From Bacteroides sp. (GTDB lineage: Bacteria; Bacteroidota; Bacteroidia; Bacteroidales; Bacteroidaceae), in contig SUXW01000007.1 of the NCBI GenBank assembly GCA_015060765.1, forward strand, positions 1 to 64,000: 64,000 nucleotides of DNA, given 5' to 3'. Made by a program: the position numbers and the translations under genes. The notes under the pieces were generated by a model. The model had not been told where the DNA came from. It ran no database searches and was given only the letters and a program-made list of their open reading frames with translations. Positions 1-7,441 of the stretch are shown piece by piece (the stretch's first letter is position 1; each line of letters begins with the position of its first letter).

Positions 1-150
1 GAACTCGAATCTATCAACATTAATAAAAATTGACGGTTTCTTCTTTAACCTAATATACATAAGTATAATAGACTTGTACTACTTTCGTTGCTTATTGTAA
101 ATCTTTCAAAGAACGCTTCTTCAAAACTGCTTTCTTGAGGAAAGCGGATG

Positions 151-182
151 CAAAGGTAGCACCTTTTATGATTACCACCAAA
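151..182 (-). promoter_or_regulatory. Leftward Bacteroidetes-type promoter, possibly of an rRNA operon
   Basis: On the minus strand a TTTG (182-179) is followed after 20 bp by TACCTTTG (158-151), a near-ideal match to the primary sigma factor consensus of Bacteroides. Transcription would start near 145 and leave the window with a leader of at least 140 nt. The leader contains a boxA-like TTCTTTGAAA (minus strand, around 105-114). A strong promoter with a boxA-like leader suggests an rRNA operon whose 16S gene lies just outside; that last step is inference. Confidence 0.6.
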
Positions 183-404
183 CAATTCAATGACTTTTTT
201 TGAAGAATTTTTCATTTTTTATTTTGAGTGTAACGCAAACACTTGATAATCAAACTGTGTTGAAGAACATGTTTTTGAAGTTTTTTTAAAGGGGTGGGGA
301 AAGGAAGGGGACTCCCCTATACCTTAATATATTAAAAGAGGGGCTTTATATGTACTATACAGGCAATTCGGGAAAACTCTTGCAACCTTGCAACGCCACC
401 TCCT

Positions 405-441
405 AGTCCATTGGAAATCACAGGAGTTACGGTGGCAAGAG
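405..441 (+). repeat. 37-bp dispersed repeat, copy 1
   Basis: This 37-bp segment (begins agtccattgg, contains gttacggtggcaagag) matches 1161-1197 at 31 of 37 positions in the same orientation. The pair brackets the small gene at 758-1069. Confidence 0.75.
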
Positions 442-672
442 CATGCATTTCTCTTGCAACACTTGCCACAATTCGGGGGATAGTTTGATGGCAGGGGTAT
501 GGAATGTTAATGGAAAAGAACCAGGAAGAAAGAAACAGAGATATCACACCTAAGTTTAATTACCTTTTAACACTTTTTAAATATTTACAACTTGCTTGCT
601 ATCAACGCTTTAAACTATCGCATCTTTACAAATTCAGTTCCAATCAAGGTTACAACCGAAGCTATTTTTTCC

Positions 673-680
673 TAAATTTG
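673..680 (+). promoter_or_regulatory. Probable -7 element for the small coiled-coil gene
   Basis: TAAATTTG matches the TAnnTTTG element and would start transcription near 686, about 70 nt before the start codon at 758. No good TTTG is seen at the -33 position. Confidence 0.4.
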
Positions 681-757
681 CTACACAAGTCTTTGAATAA
701 AGTATCATGCAGAAGGATACAAGAAACTCTTCTGCCCACTATAAAAATCTAACAATT

Positions 758-1069
758 ATGTCAAAAACGTATGCAGACCAAGTAACAAAAGCTCAAATGC
801 TGGTCGCCGGACTGAAGAAAAATTACGAATCAGTCCAATCACGTGGTATCACCTTAGAACAAATCCATGCATTGGAAACAGCAGCCAACGAAGCAGCTGT
901 TATGAACAAAGAAGTGGAAGCATTAAGGGAAGAAGTCAGCATCAAAGCAGCCAAGGCCAACAAGAAACTGACTGAAATCAAGAACAACATGCACAATGCC
1001 AAACAAATCATCAAACGATGCTTTGATCAGGAAAGATGGATTGATTACGGAGTCATGGACAAACGTTAA
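758..1069 (+). CDS. Small coiled-coil protein of unknown function
   Basis: A 103-residue, highly charged protein. From about residue 10 to 90 it is almost entirely helical heptad-like sequence rich in Ala, Glu and Lys (for example ANEAAVMNKEVEALREEV), ending in a conserved-looking tail with W and a final DKR. No signal peptide or membrane segment is present, so it is probably cytoplasmic. The ATG at 758 was chosen over the upstream 707 start because the extra 17 residues are low quality and lie close to the promoter. From memory it resembles a family of about 100-residue Bacteroidales proteins without known role; I cannot check this. It could bind nucleic acid or act as an oligomeric scaffold, but nothing in the sequence shows that. 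It is flanked on both sides by repeat-rich DNA. Confidence 0.75.
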   Translation: MSKTYADQVTKAQMLVAGLKKNYESVQSRGITLEQIHALETAANEAAVMNKEVEALREEVSIKAAKANKKLTEIKNNMHNAKQIIKRCFDQERWIDYGVMDKR

Positions 1070-1160
1070 TTACCCTACCTCCAAATCAATGTTACCCAAC
1101 AAAAACTCCAACCGTTTTCCACCCTTGGCAAACAGACAGATTTCCGCAGCAAACCATTTC

Positions 1161-1197
1161 AGTCCATTGCCAATCATAGAGGTTACGGTTGCAAGAG
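1161..1197 (+). repeat. 37-bp dispersed repeat, copy 2
   Basis: Same orientation as copy 1 at 405-441, 31 of 37 bases identical, 756 bp apart. It continues into GC-rich sequence with inverted copies of the word ttacggttgcaag (1183-1215). Confidence 0.75.
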
Positions 1198-1306
1198 ATT
1201 TCGGGCACTTGCCACCGTAACATCAGTGACCGCCAGTATGTTACGAAGCCGTTGCAAGGTGGCAAGGGATTTCCCGTTTTCTCTGAGAGAAAGGGATTGC
1301 CGAGCA

Positions 1307-1369
1307 GGAAAAACAGACTGGAAGTCGGGAAAAACATGATTGGGAACCGGAAAAACGTTCCTAATCATT
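1307..1369 (+). repeat. Tandem array, 3 units of 21 bp
   Basis: Three head-to-tail units at 1307, 1328 and 1349 each begin ggaaaaac and diverge in the second half. The fixed half/variable half layout and exact 21-bp step recur in the neighbouring arrays. Confidence 0.7.
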
Positions 1370-1379
1370 CATTCAAAAG

Positions 1380-1445
1380 ATACGTATCTTTTAGGCAAAC
1401 AATACGTATCTTTTGATCAAACAATACGTATGTTTTTCAGCATTC
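1380..1445 (+). repeat. Tandem array, 3 units of 22 bp with palindromic core
   Basis: Units start at 1380, 1402 and 1424. Each begins atacgtat (an 8-bp palindrome) followed by c/gtttt; the first two also share the ending caaaca. The step is exactly 22 bp. Confidence 0.8.
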
Positions 1446-1459
1446 CTTCTTTGCCGGAG

Positions 1460-1547
1460 AAACTTATCGTTTACGCCATACAAACCTATCGGTTACGACC
1501 CGTAAACCTATTGTTTGGGATGCATAAACCTATCGGTTGGGAAATCA
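1460..1547 (+). repeat. Tandem array, 4 units of 22 bp
   Basis: Units start at 1460, 1482, 1504 and 1526. Each begins aaac(c/t)tat(c/t)g and continues with gtt or ttt; the core AACCtatcGGTT in units 2 and 4 is an inverted repeat. The second half of each unit is variable. Confidence 0.8.
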
Positions 1548-1596
1548 CATAATGTGTGCACAACGGTACAACTAGAACCATATACAACAACCGAAA

Positions 1597-3759
1597 TCAA
1601 TAAGCCAAAGTTACGATTTTGCTTTCCCAAGGAGCCAAAGTCAGGGTAAGTTCCGTTTTACCACCAACCTCTTTGAAAGGAATCTCTTTAATACTACCAT
1701 CATTGGCATTCCACTCCTTCACTACACCTACCTTATCGAAACTAGCAGTAAAAGTCGCCTCCCTATCTCCTTCATTAAAAAGGAAATAGAGGTCACCATC
1801 AGACATTACTCGACGCATATAGCGTACCGAGTCGACAGCAAAAGGCTTCTCTTCAATCGGTTGTTTTTGTCTACGCGAAGCTTTCCGCTCCGGCTTATAG
1901 ATTGACATTTCAGCCTCAGGCATCGCCCCACTTACTTTGTACGTCCATTCCAAAGAAGGCTCATAATAAGCATCCGGCATATCAGGAACCGACTGAGGCT
2001 CAACAAAAGCCTTATCGACCAACATCGTTGGCCTACGTCCCCAGAACAAAACCTTACCTCCACCTTTTTCAAACTCTTCTATTTTTCTCCATGCAGATGC
2101 AGAGATTGCATCCGCAGAAGGAATAATCAGGGTATAATATCGCTGACCGCTCTTATTTTCCAAATAGCCCGGACCTACAACCAACGCTTCACCAAACGCA
2201 TCATCGTCGAGATAATCGAAATCCCTTTGCTGTTTCAACATCTCTTGAGTAAGAATAACCAAATCATTATACACCGTATTGTTACCCAACCACATAGAAG
2301 AAGTAGGATAATACATTGCAATCCTCGCCCCTGGTCTACCGAGTGACATCAAATAAGTGGCACGGTTGGTATACTCATTCAATTCTTTCATTCCCGGGGC
2401 ACTCATCCAATTTTCATTCTTCGAACCCGCCATCCAAAACATAAATTCAAAGAAGTTGATCCCCCGCACAATCTGATGGTCGACTACATACTTCGCCTGA
2501 GGAATGGTAGGCGAAATGTGATAAGCTGCAAAACTTTCGCTGAAAGCACGCGATTTACCATATACATGAGAAACGGAAGAAGCCAACTTCGGAAAATCAT
2601 TAACGGTTCCCGGCCATATTTGATTCCAAATAGCGTCCACACCCGGCACTTGCACCCGATTGAGGTTACGAAAGAAATTTCCCTCAGCCCTAACACAAAC
2701 CGGCATATTATGTTCATTGTTCAAATGTGTGATATGAGCCAGTCCATTCGCTTCACACCATTCAGCCTGTTGTTGAAAGAAGTTGGTTGCAAACAATCGC
2801 GACCACACATCCCAATAGTCAGCCTTTACCCGTTGCTCCCGCGTAGTCAGACTACGAGTAAAAAACGAAGCCAAATAAGGCGAAGGGTCATACCCTTTAA
2901 GTCTTTTAAACTCATCGACAATAGCAGGTGTCCAAGGAGTATGAGCATAGTCGGGCTCATCACCACGAAATCCCAATACCGTAGCACCCAAATCATCGCC
3001 CAAATATTTTTTATACTGTTCATGTGTCCAATCGATAAACTGACGTACCGCATCAGGATTCAGATAATCACACAACGAATTGGTAGCATCCTTCCCACCG
3101 GTAGGATTATTAACGGCGCGAGTTACCGCCGTACGAAATTCAGGACGAACCAAAAGAATGTACCACTCATCAAGTCCCGCATTGAAACTTATCTTTCCAT
3201 CCACGACCTCCACCATTCGATTGAGAGCACCCGATCTGCTGACAGCCACCGCACTGATAACTCCATCCGTCACCGCCCTATCTTTGATTACATCCGCCCG
3301 TTTTACATGAACGGTATCACAAACCACAAGAGCCTGCATCCTCAGGTCAGGCCTTTCTTTAGAGAATTTACCGCCTGCAAATCCACTGGGATATTTTCCT
3401 TCATCGATAAGCCACACCTTCAAGCCTCGTTTCTTAGCCTCCCGTACGCCGGTACGGATTCCTTTAAACCACTTATCGGAAAGATATTCGTAAGGCAATT
3501 TATAACCCGCCTCGAATATCACAGAACGGAATCCCTTACTTTTAATAGAATCAAGATCCTTCCGAATGGTTTGTTTGTCCATCGGACCTTCCCATCCCCA
3601 AATGACATGACTGGCAAATTCCACAGGAGGTAATCCGAATTGCTTTTCCGCTTCAGAAAGCGAAACCTGATGAGCATCTTCCCACAATTTGGTTTGAGCC
3701 AAGACACCCCTCGTCATCATCAGCAACAATACAGAACAGATAATAATAAAACGTTTCAT
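1597..3759 (-). CDS. Exported GH106-like glycoside hydrolase (putative alpha-L-rhamnosidase-like)
   Basis: About 720 residues with an N-terminal signal peptide (MKRFIIICSVLLLMMTRGVLAQ), so periplasmic or surface-exposed. The first domain has the pattern typical of the GH106-related barrel: WGWEGPMDKQTI near residue 55, a KRGLKVWLIDEG segment and the block YPSGFAGG near residue 125. Further on there is GFRGDEPDY near residue 265, whose Glu is a catalytic candidate, followed by PWTP and KGYDP words common in this group. It is shorter than canonical GH106 rhamnosidases (over 1000 residues) and lacks their extra beta domains. The ATG at 3759 gives the cleanest signal peptide; another ATG lies two codons upstream. 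It follows radC after 36 bp and may be cotranscribed. Substrate is unproven; rhamnose-containing pectin fits the rest of the window. Confidence 0.7.
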   Translation of the reverse strand: MKRFIIICSVLLLMMTRGVLAQTKLWEDAHQVSLSEAEKQFGLPPVEFASHVIWGWEGPMDKQTIRKDLDSIKSKGFRSVIFEAGYKLPYEYLSDKWFKGIRTGVREAKKRGLKVWLIDEGKYPSGFAGGKFSKERPDLRMQALVVCDTVHVKRADVIKDRAVTDGVISAVAVSRSGALNRMVEVVDGKISFNAGLDEWYILLVRPEFRTAVTRAVNNPTGGKDATNSLCDYLNPDAVRQFIDWTHEQYKKYLGDDLGATVLGFRGDEPDYAHTPWTPAIVDEFKRLKGYDPSPYLASFFTRSLTTREQRVKADYWDVWSRLFATNFFQQQAEWCEANGLAHITHLNNEHNMPVCVRAEGNFFRNLNRVQVPGVDAIWNQIWPGTVNDFPKLASSVSHVYGKSRAFSESFAAYHISPTIPQAKYVVDHQIVRGINFFEFMFWMAGSKNENWMSAPGMKELNEYTNRATYLMSLGRPGARIAMYYPTSSMWLGNNTVYNDLVILTQEMLKQQRDFDYLDDDAFGEALVVGPGYLENKSGQRYYTLIIPSADAISASAWRKIEEFEKGGGKVLFWGRRPTMLVDKAFVEPQSVPDMPDAYYEPSLEWTYKVSGAMPEAEMSIYKPERKASRRQKQPIEEKPFAVDSVRYMRRVMSDGDLYFLFNEGDREATFTASFDKVGVVKEWNANDGSIKEIPFKEVGGKTELTLTLAPWESKIVTLAY

Positions 3760-3795
3760 ATGCATTCAATCTATAATGGTCATTCCAAAAAGCAA

Positions 3796-4485
3796 TCAAA
3801 TCCTACCTTCATCTGCATAACTATAAAAGCAACCGTCCACCAGCACCACATGATCCACCAAACGAATATTCATCATTTGGCACGCCTTATCAAGTTGCTC
3901 CGTCAAACGGTCGTCCTCCCGACTGGGACGGACATTACCCGAAGGATGATTATGACAAAGAGCAATAGCAGACGCACGTTTCAGAAGCGCCTCACGCAAG
4001 ACACATCTTACATCAACAACCGTAGCCGAGAGACCACCGACCCCTATTCTTACTTTATCTATCACTTTGGAAGCCTGGTTCAGGAGAAGCACCCAGCATT
4101 CCTCTGTGGGTAAATCACACATCAAAGGATAAAAACAATTGTATACATCTTTAGAACTATGAATAGTCATCCGGTCGCGCACTTCTTCCTCCTTCCTTCG
4201 CTTACCCAACTCCGAAGCCGCCAGGATGGTAATAGCCTTGGCCGGTCCGATACCTTTATACTTACAAAGTTCATCAATCGAAACCTTTCCCAGTTCATTC
4301 AGATTGTTGTGATAATCGCTCAACACCTTACGCATCAAGTCCACCGCCGATTCCTCGGTATTCCCCGACCCTATCAGAATAGCAAGCAACTCTGCATTGG
4401 AAAGAGAAGAAACACCGTGCATCATCATCTTCTCGCGGGGACGGTCTTCCACCGCCCATCGGTTGATTGTCAGTTTTTCATTCAT
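3796..4485 (-). CDS. radC: RadC family JAB/MPN domain protein
   Basis: 229 residues. The N-terminal part (about 1-100) carries a helix-hairpin-helix segment (KYKGIGPAKAITILAASELG), and the C-terminal part is a JAMM metallopeptidase-like domain with the zinc motif HNHPSG followed by S and D ligands (HNHPSGNVRPSREDD near residue 175-190). Despite its name RadC has no proven DNA repair role; the fold suggests a metal-dependent hydrolase of unknown substrate. The ATG at 4485 was chosen because the longer frame would run 53 bp into the upstream glycosyltransferase gene. It sits 22 bp after that gene in the same direction. Confidence 0.92.
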   Translation of the reverse strand: MNEKLTINRWAVEDRPREKMMMHGVSSLSNAELLAILIGSGNTEESAVDLMRKVLSDYHNNLNELGKVSIDELCKYKGIGPAKAITILAASELGKRRKEEEVRDRMTIHSSKDVYNCFYPLMCDLPTEECWVLLLNQASKVIDKVRIGVGGLSATVVDVRCVLREALLKRASAIALCHNHPSGNVRPSREDDRLTEQLDKACQMMNIRLVDHVVLVDGCFYSYADEGRI

Positions 4486-4507
4486 TTCAAATTGTGCTAT
4501 ATGGTTT

Positions 4508-5596
4508 TTATTTATAGAAATTCTTTTCGAAAGCCGCGAACTCATCCTTACCGCATACACATCGTTTCCACCAAGCCAACCAAAAACCGGAGCCGTAGCC
4601 TATCAATTGCACAAAAGAAGCCTTTATGCTTAGACAAGCGACTTTGAAAGAAGAATTCCGAGCATAAGAATCTATGAAAATCAATAAAGAATATAACAGA
4701 AGAGGCGCAAGCGAACCTAATACAGCCATCGCCCCTAAATACACCCCTACATACAACATATCGGGATCATCAGTCACATTAGTATGAATCCCATACCAGT
4801 TGGAAACAATCAAGCCCAGACCTACCACAAACAACAAGCCCAAAAGCACTACTCCCAGGGTAAACATCGCCGGAAGCAGATGCACCAACTTCAACGACTC
4901 AGGATACTTTTTATACAGATTGATACGGGCAATACCGGAATTATGAACCTGCTTGAAAAACTTTTTCAAATCCGTACGACGCTTATGCCACACCCATGCT
5001 TCAGGAAACAACCGGCAACGATAACCTCCCTTAAAGATACGGATACTGAAATCGATGTCTTCGCCAAAACGCATTCTTGAGAATCCTCCCAACGCCTGAT
5101 AAACCGATTTCCGTATTCCCATATTGAAGCTACGTGGATAAAACTTATCCATTTTCTTTTTCCCTCCACGAATACCTCCCGTAGTAAAGAATGAAGTCAT
5201 GGCGTAATTGATAGCCTTTTGCACATCGGTAAAAGACTCATGCGCCCTATCGGGGCCTCCAAAAGCATCCGCTTCCTTCCGTTCAAGCTCCTTTTCCACT
5301 TCCGCCAAATACCTTTCAGGAAGGATGCAATCCGAGTCAAGGACCAACATATATTCCCCATTAGCCCTTTCCACCCCGTAATTGCGAGTCTGACCGGGAC
5401 CCGAATTCGGCTTATTAAAATAATGAACATCCAGAGATTCCCCGTACTTGTCGACCACCTCCTTGCAAGGTACAGACGAGCCGTCTTCCACCACAATCAC
5501 TTCAAAGTCACGAAGAGTCTGCCGTGTCAAACTTTCCAAGAGTTCGTCCACCTCATCGGGACGATTGTATACGGGTATGATAAAAGAGTATTTCAT
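4508..5596 (-). CDS. Membrane-anchored family 2 glycosyltransferase
   Basis: 362 residues. The GT-A domain opens at the N-terminus (YSFIIPVYNRPDEVDELLES), has the donor-binding DSDC at about residue 90 (the DxD-type metal motif), and a GEDIDFSIR segment near residue 190 matching the (E/D)D acceptor region of polymerising or lipopolysaccharide GT2 enzymes. Two or more hydrophobic helices follow (about residues 245-275 and 290-325), so the protein is anchored in the inner membrane. The start at 5596 aligns with the family; the longer frame reads through the efp terminator. Acceptor unknown. Confidence 0.88.
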   Translation of the reverse strand: MKYSFIIPVYNRPDEVDELLESLTRQTLRDFEVIVVEDGSSVPCKEVVDKYGESLDVHYFNKPNSGPGQTRNYGVERANGEYMLVLDSDCILPERYLAEVEKELERKEADAFGGPDRAHESFTDVQKAINYAMTSFFTTGGIRGGKKKMDKFYPRSFNMGIRKSVYQALGGFSRMRFGEDIDFSIRIFKGGYRCRLFPEAWVWHKRRTDLKKFFKQVHNSGIARINLYKKYPESLKLVHLLPAMFTLGVVLLGLLFVVGLGLIVSNWYGIHTNVTDDPDMLYVGVYLGAMAVLGSLAPLLLYSLLIFIDSYARNSSFKVACLSIKASFVQLIGYGSGFWLAWWKRCVCGKDEFAAFEKNFYK

Positions 5597-5623
5597 GCGT
5601 CTTACTTTTTCGCAAAGAAACAA

Positions 5624-5659
5624 AAAAAGGCGGAACCTTCCAAAAGATTCCGCCTTTTT
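5624..5659 (-). terminator. Terminator of efp
   Basis: Stem aaaaaggcggaa (5624-5635) pairs with ttccgccttttt (5648-5659), giving a hairpin flanked by A/T runs 27 bp after the efp stop. It lies between efp and the glycosyltransferase gene, so the latter may depend on read-through or an unseen promoter. Confidence 0.8.
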
Positions 5660-5685
5660 GATGCTTATCAATCGAGTATTTTACA

Positions 5686-6252
5686 TTAAGCCTTTACACG
5701 ACCTACGTAAGAACCGTCACGAGTATCGATTTCGATTGTTTCACCTTCAGTGATGAACAAAGGTACACGCACTTCAGCACCCGATTCTACAGTAGCAGGT
5801 TTCAATGTGTTAGTAGCTGTATCCCCCTTCAATCCCGGTTCTGTATAAGTAATCTTTAACTGAACCTTCACTGGAAGTTCACCATAAAGGATTGTATCTG
5901 TAGAAGCGTCAGAAACCACATCGATTACCATACCTTCGATCAGGAAGTCAACACCTGTAATCATTTCCTTGGCGATGGGCACTTGATCGAAAGTTTCCTG
6001 GTTCATGAAGATGTAGTCGGCACCTTCCATATACAGATATTGGTAAGGACGACGTTCCACACGTACATCTTCCAACTTTTCACCGATATTGAAACGACGT
6101 TCCAATACATAACCGTTTACTACATCTTTCAACTTTGTACGCATGAAAGTGTTTCCCTTACCCGGTTTTACATGCAAGAAGTCGATACAGAAATACAATT
6201 TGCCGTCCATACGGATGGCTGTTCCGATTTTAATGTCTTGAGCATTAATCAT
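5686..6252 (-). CDS. efp: Translation elongation factor P
   Basis: 188 residues, the normal length. The N-terminal KOW-like domain contains the loop PGKGN with Lys32 at its tip, the residue that is post-translationally modified in many bacteria; the two OB domains follow, ending with the family signature region near DTATNTLKPATVESG and ITEGETIEIDTRDGSYVGRV. EF-P relieves ribosome stalling at polyproline stretches. It is transcribed leftward from a strong promoter facing away from rpmH. Confidence 0.97.
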   Translation of the reverse strand: MINAQDIKIGTAIRMDGKLYFCIDFLHVKPGKGNTFMRTKLKDVVNGYVLERRFNIGEKLEDVRVERRPYQYLYMEGADYIFMNQETFDQVPIAKEMITGVDFLIEGMVIDVVSDASTDTILYGELPVKVQLKITYTEPGLKGDTATNTLKPATVESGAEVRVPLFITEGETIEIDTRDGSYVGRVKA

Positions 6253-6307
6253 ACTTTTCTTCGCTTATATTTGATTATTATTTTTGATATTTCTCGTTTT
6301 TCGAGTG

Positions 6308-6339
6308 CAAAAGTAATGTAAATCAGTAAAAAACGCAAA
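6308..6339 (-). promoter_or_regulatory. Promoter of efp
   Basis: Minus strand: TTTG (6339-6336), 20 bp, TACTTTTG (6315-6308); transcription should begin near 6302, about 50 nt before the efp start. Divergent from the rpmH promoter 28 bp away. Confidence 0.75.
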
Positions 6340-6366
6340 AAGAATTGTGGAAAATTCCTCGAACTC

Positions 6367-6397
6367 TTTGTTTATTTCAAAAAAGTCACTAATTTTG
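6367..6397 (+). promoter_or_regulatory. Promoter of rpmH
   Basis: TTTG (6367-6370), 19 bp, TAATTTTG (6390-6397). Predicted transcript start near 6403, about 50 nt before the rpmH ATG. Confidence 0.85.
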
Positions 6398-6453
6398 CAG
6401 CCCGTTACGGAGTGAAGATAGCTTGAATAATAACATAAAAAAGTATATATACA

Positions 6454-6618
6454 ATGAAAAGAACATTCCAACCCTCTAACAGAAAGAGAAAGAACAAACA
6501 CGGTTTCCGTGAAAGAATGGCAACCGCTAATGGTCGTCGTGTATTGGCTAGCCGTCGTGCTAAGGGCCGCAAGAAATTGACTGTATCTGATGAATTCAAT
6601 GGAACTACAAAGAAATAA
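6454..6618 (+). CDS. rpmH: 50S ribosomal protein L34
   Basis: 54 residues beginning [20 protein letters not shown], followed by the [17 protein letters not shown] block diagnostic of L34. The N-terminal Met-Lys-Arg-Thr-x-Gln-Pro signature is complete, and the short acidic tail ([10 protein letters not shown]) is typical of Bacteroidetes L34. It is a component of the large ribosomal subunit. It is preceded by a strong promoter and followed by a terminator, so it is expressed as a single gene; the rnpA partner found next to rpmH in many other bacteria is absent. Confidence 0.97.
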   Translation: MKRTFQPSNRKRKNKHGFRERMATANGRRVLASRRAKGRKKLTVSDEFNGTTKK

Positions 6619-6633
6619 TCCATTCGGACAGAT

Positions 6634-6677
6634 AAAATAAAAGGAGTAAGGTTTTTGGACTTTACTCCTTTTATTTT
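6634..6677 (+). terminator. Terminator of rpmH
   Basis: A 16-bp perfect stem (6634-6649 with 6662-6677) around a 12-nt loop, ending in a T-rich run. Confidence 0.85.
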
Positions 6678-6679
6678 TA

Positions 6680-6714
6680 AAAGTGGCACTTTCTTTTCGA
6701 CAAAGTGCCACTTT
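6680..6714 (+). terminator. Second hairpin between rpmH and the PASTA gene
   Basis: Perfect 13-bp stem aaagtggcacttt (6680-6692) with aaagtgccacttt (6702-6714), followed by a T-rich stretch; it may back up the first terminator. Confidence 0.65.
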
Positions 6715-6754
6715 CTTTTATGGAAAACATAGTTTTCCTTTCAAAAAAACTATG

Positions 6755-6762
6755 TATCTTTG
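6755..6762 (+). promoter_or_regulatory. Probable -7 element for the PASTA-rluD-ddl unit
   Basis: TATCTTTG lies 22 bp before the ATG at 6785. The -33 box is weak. Confidence 0.5.
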
Positions 6763-6784
6763 AACCCAAATAAACGTTTGGAAA

Positions 6785-7423
6785 ATGATATCATTCAAAG
6801 AATTCTTTTCGTTCAAGCACAACCGTTTCTTTTGGTTGAATTTGATTGCCATGTTCATCGTGGTGATAGCCGCCGCATGGGGCACTTTACACTGGCTGGA
6901 TAATTACACCCGCCACGGAGAAGCCATCACCGTACCCAATGTCAAGGGACTTCCCTTGCGACAGGCCGAAAACGAAATCAACAAGCAGGGATTGAACGCC
7001 ATTGCCATCGACTCCAGTTATGTTAAAGGTGTACCCGCCGGAGCGGTATTGGAACAGACTCCCGACGGAAACTCTAAAGTAAAATCGGGCCGTACCGTCT
7101 ATCTTACCATCAACACTTCGGATGTGCCCAAGATAGCTATCCCCGACATTATAGACAACAGTTCCTACCGACAGGCCACGGCCCGACTACGTGCCATGGG
7201 CTTCAGACTGACCGAACCGGAACTGATTGAAGGGGAAAAGGATTGGGTGTACCACGTGAAATACAACGAGAAAAAGTTGAATGCCGGCGACCGGGTCCCA
7301 CGTGAAGCGACCTTGACCCTTTGCATTGGTGCCGGTGAAGACGGACTTCCATCCGATTCCCTTGGCAATGATTCCATTATCGTAGTCGAAGACCAACCGG
7401 TTATTGACGAATCGTGGTTCTAA
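6785..7423 (+). CDS. Membrane-anchored PASTA domain protein
   Basis: 212 residues with one N-terminal membrane helix (about 18-40, LNLIAMFIVVIAAAWGTL) and then at least two PASTA repeats outside the cytoplasm: VPNVKGLPLRQAENEI... (about 52-120) and IPDIIDNSSYRQATARL... (about 125-190). PASTA domains bind muropeptides or beta-lactams in kinases and penicillin-binding proteins, but there is no kinase or PBP domain here. The gene starts a chain with an RluD-type enzyme and ddl, a context consistent with a cell-wall role. An acidic tail (GNDSIIVVEDQP) ends the protein. Confidence 0.85.
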   Translation: MISFKEFFSFKHNRFFWLNLIAMFIVVIAAAWGTLHWLDNYTRHGEAITVPNVKGLPLRQAENEINKQGLNAIAIDSSYVKGVPAGAVLEQTPDGNSKVKSGRTVYLTINTSDVPKIAIPDIIDNSSYRQATARLRAMGFRLTEPELIEGEKDWVYHVKYNEKKLNAGDRVPREATLTLCIGAGEDGLPSDSLGNDSIIVVEDQPVIDESWF

Positions 7424-7441
7424 CCTTTAACTTTCCGACCC

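Larger units (their letters stand above)
1..757. other. Non-coding stretch at left edge
   Basis: I see no credible gene here. The stretch holds a leftward promoter and leader (about 1-182), a G-rich hairpin near 290-320, a repeat-rich patch (about 360-500) and the promoter of the gene at 758. Short open frames at 332-547 and 504-752 have no recognisable protein character; the second runs through a promoter. Confidence 0.6.
1070..1596. other. Repeat-rich intergenic region
   Basis: No gene is seen. The stretch is made largely of short repeats: the second copy of the 37-bp repeat, inverted GGCAAG/CTTGCC words, and three consecutive tandem arrays with 21- or 22-bp periods (1307-1547), listed separately. 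Confidence 0.7.

Noticed and set aside
504-752. 82-codon + strand frame upstream of the coiled-coil gene
   Set aside because: A/T-rich, no motif, and contains the probable promoter of the next gene.
1307-1547. Possible CRISPR array
   Set aside because: Units are contiguous 21-22-bp repeats with no unique spacers of 30 bp or so, and no cas genes are present.
2476-3633. Long open frame (385 codons) on the + strand inside the GH106-like gene
   Set aside because: Antisense shadow of a well-supported gene; composition rich in Ser, Arg and Ile with no domain, promoter or start context.
6265-6711. 148-codon leftward frame covering rpmH
   Set aside because: Lies over both divergent promoters and the rpmH gene.
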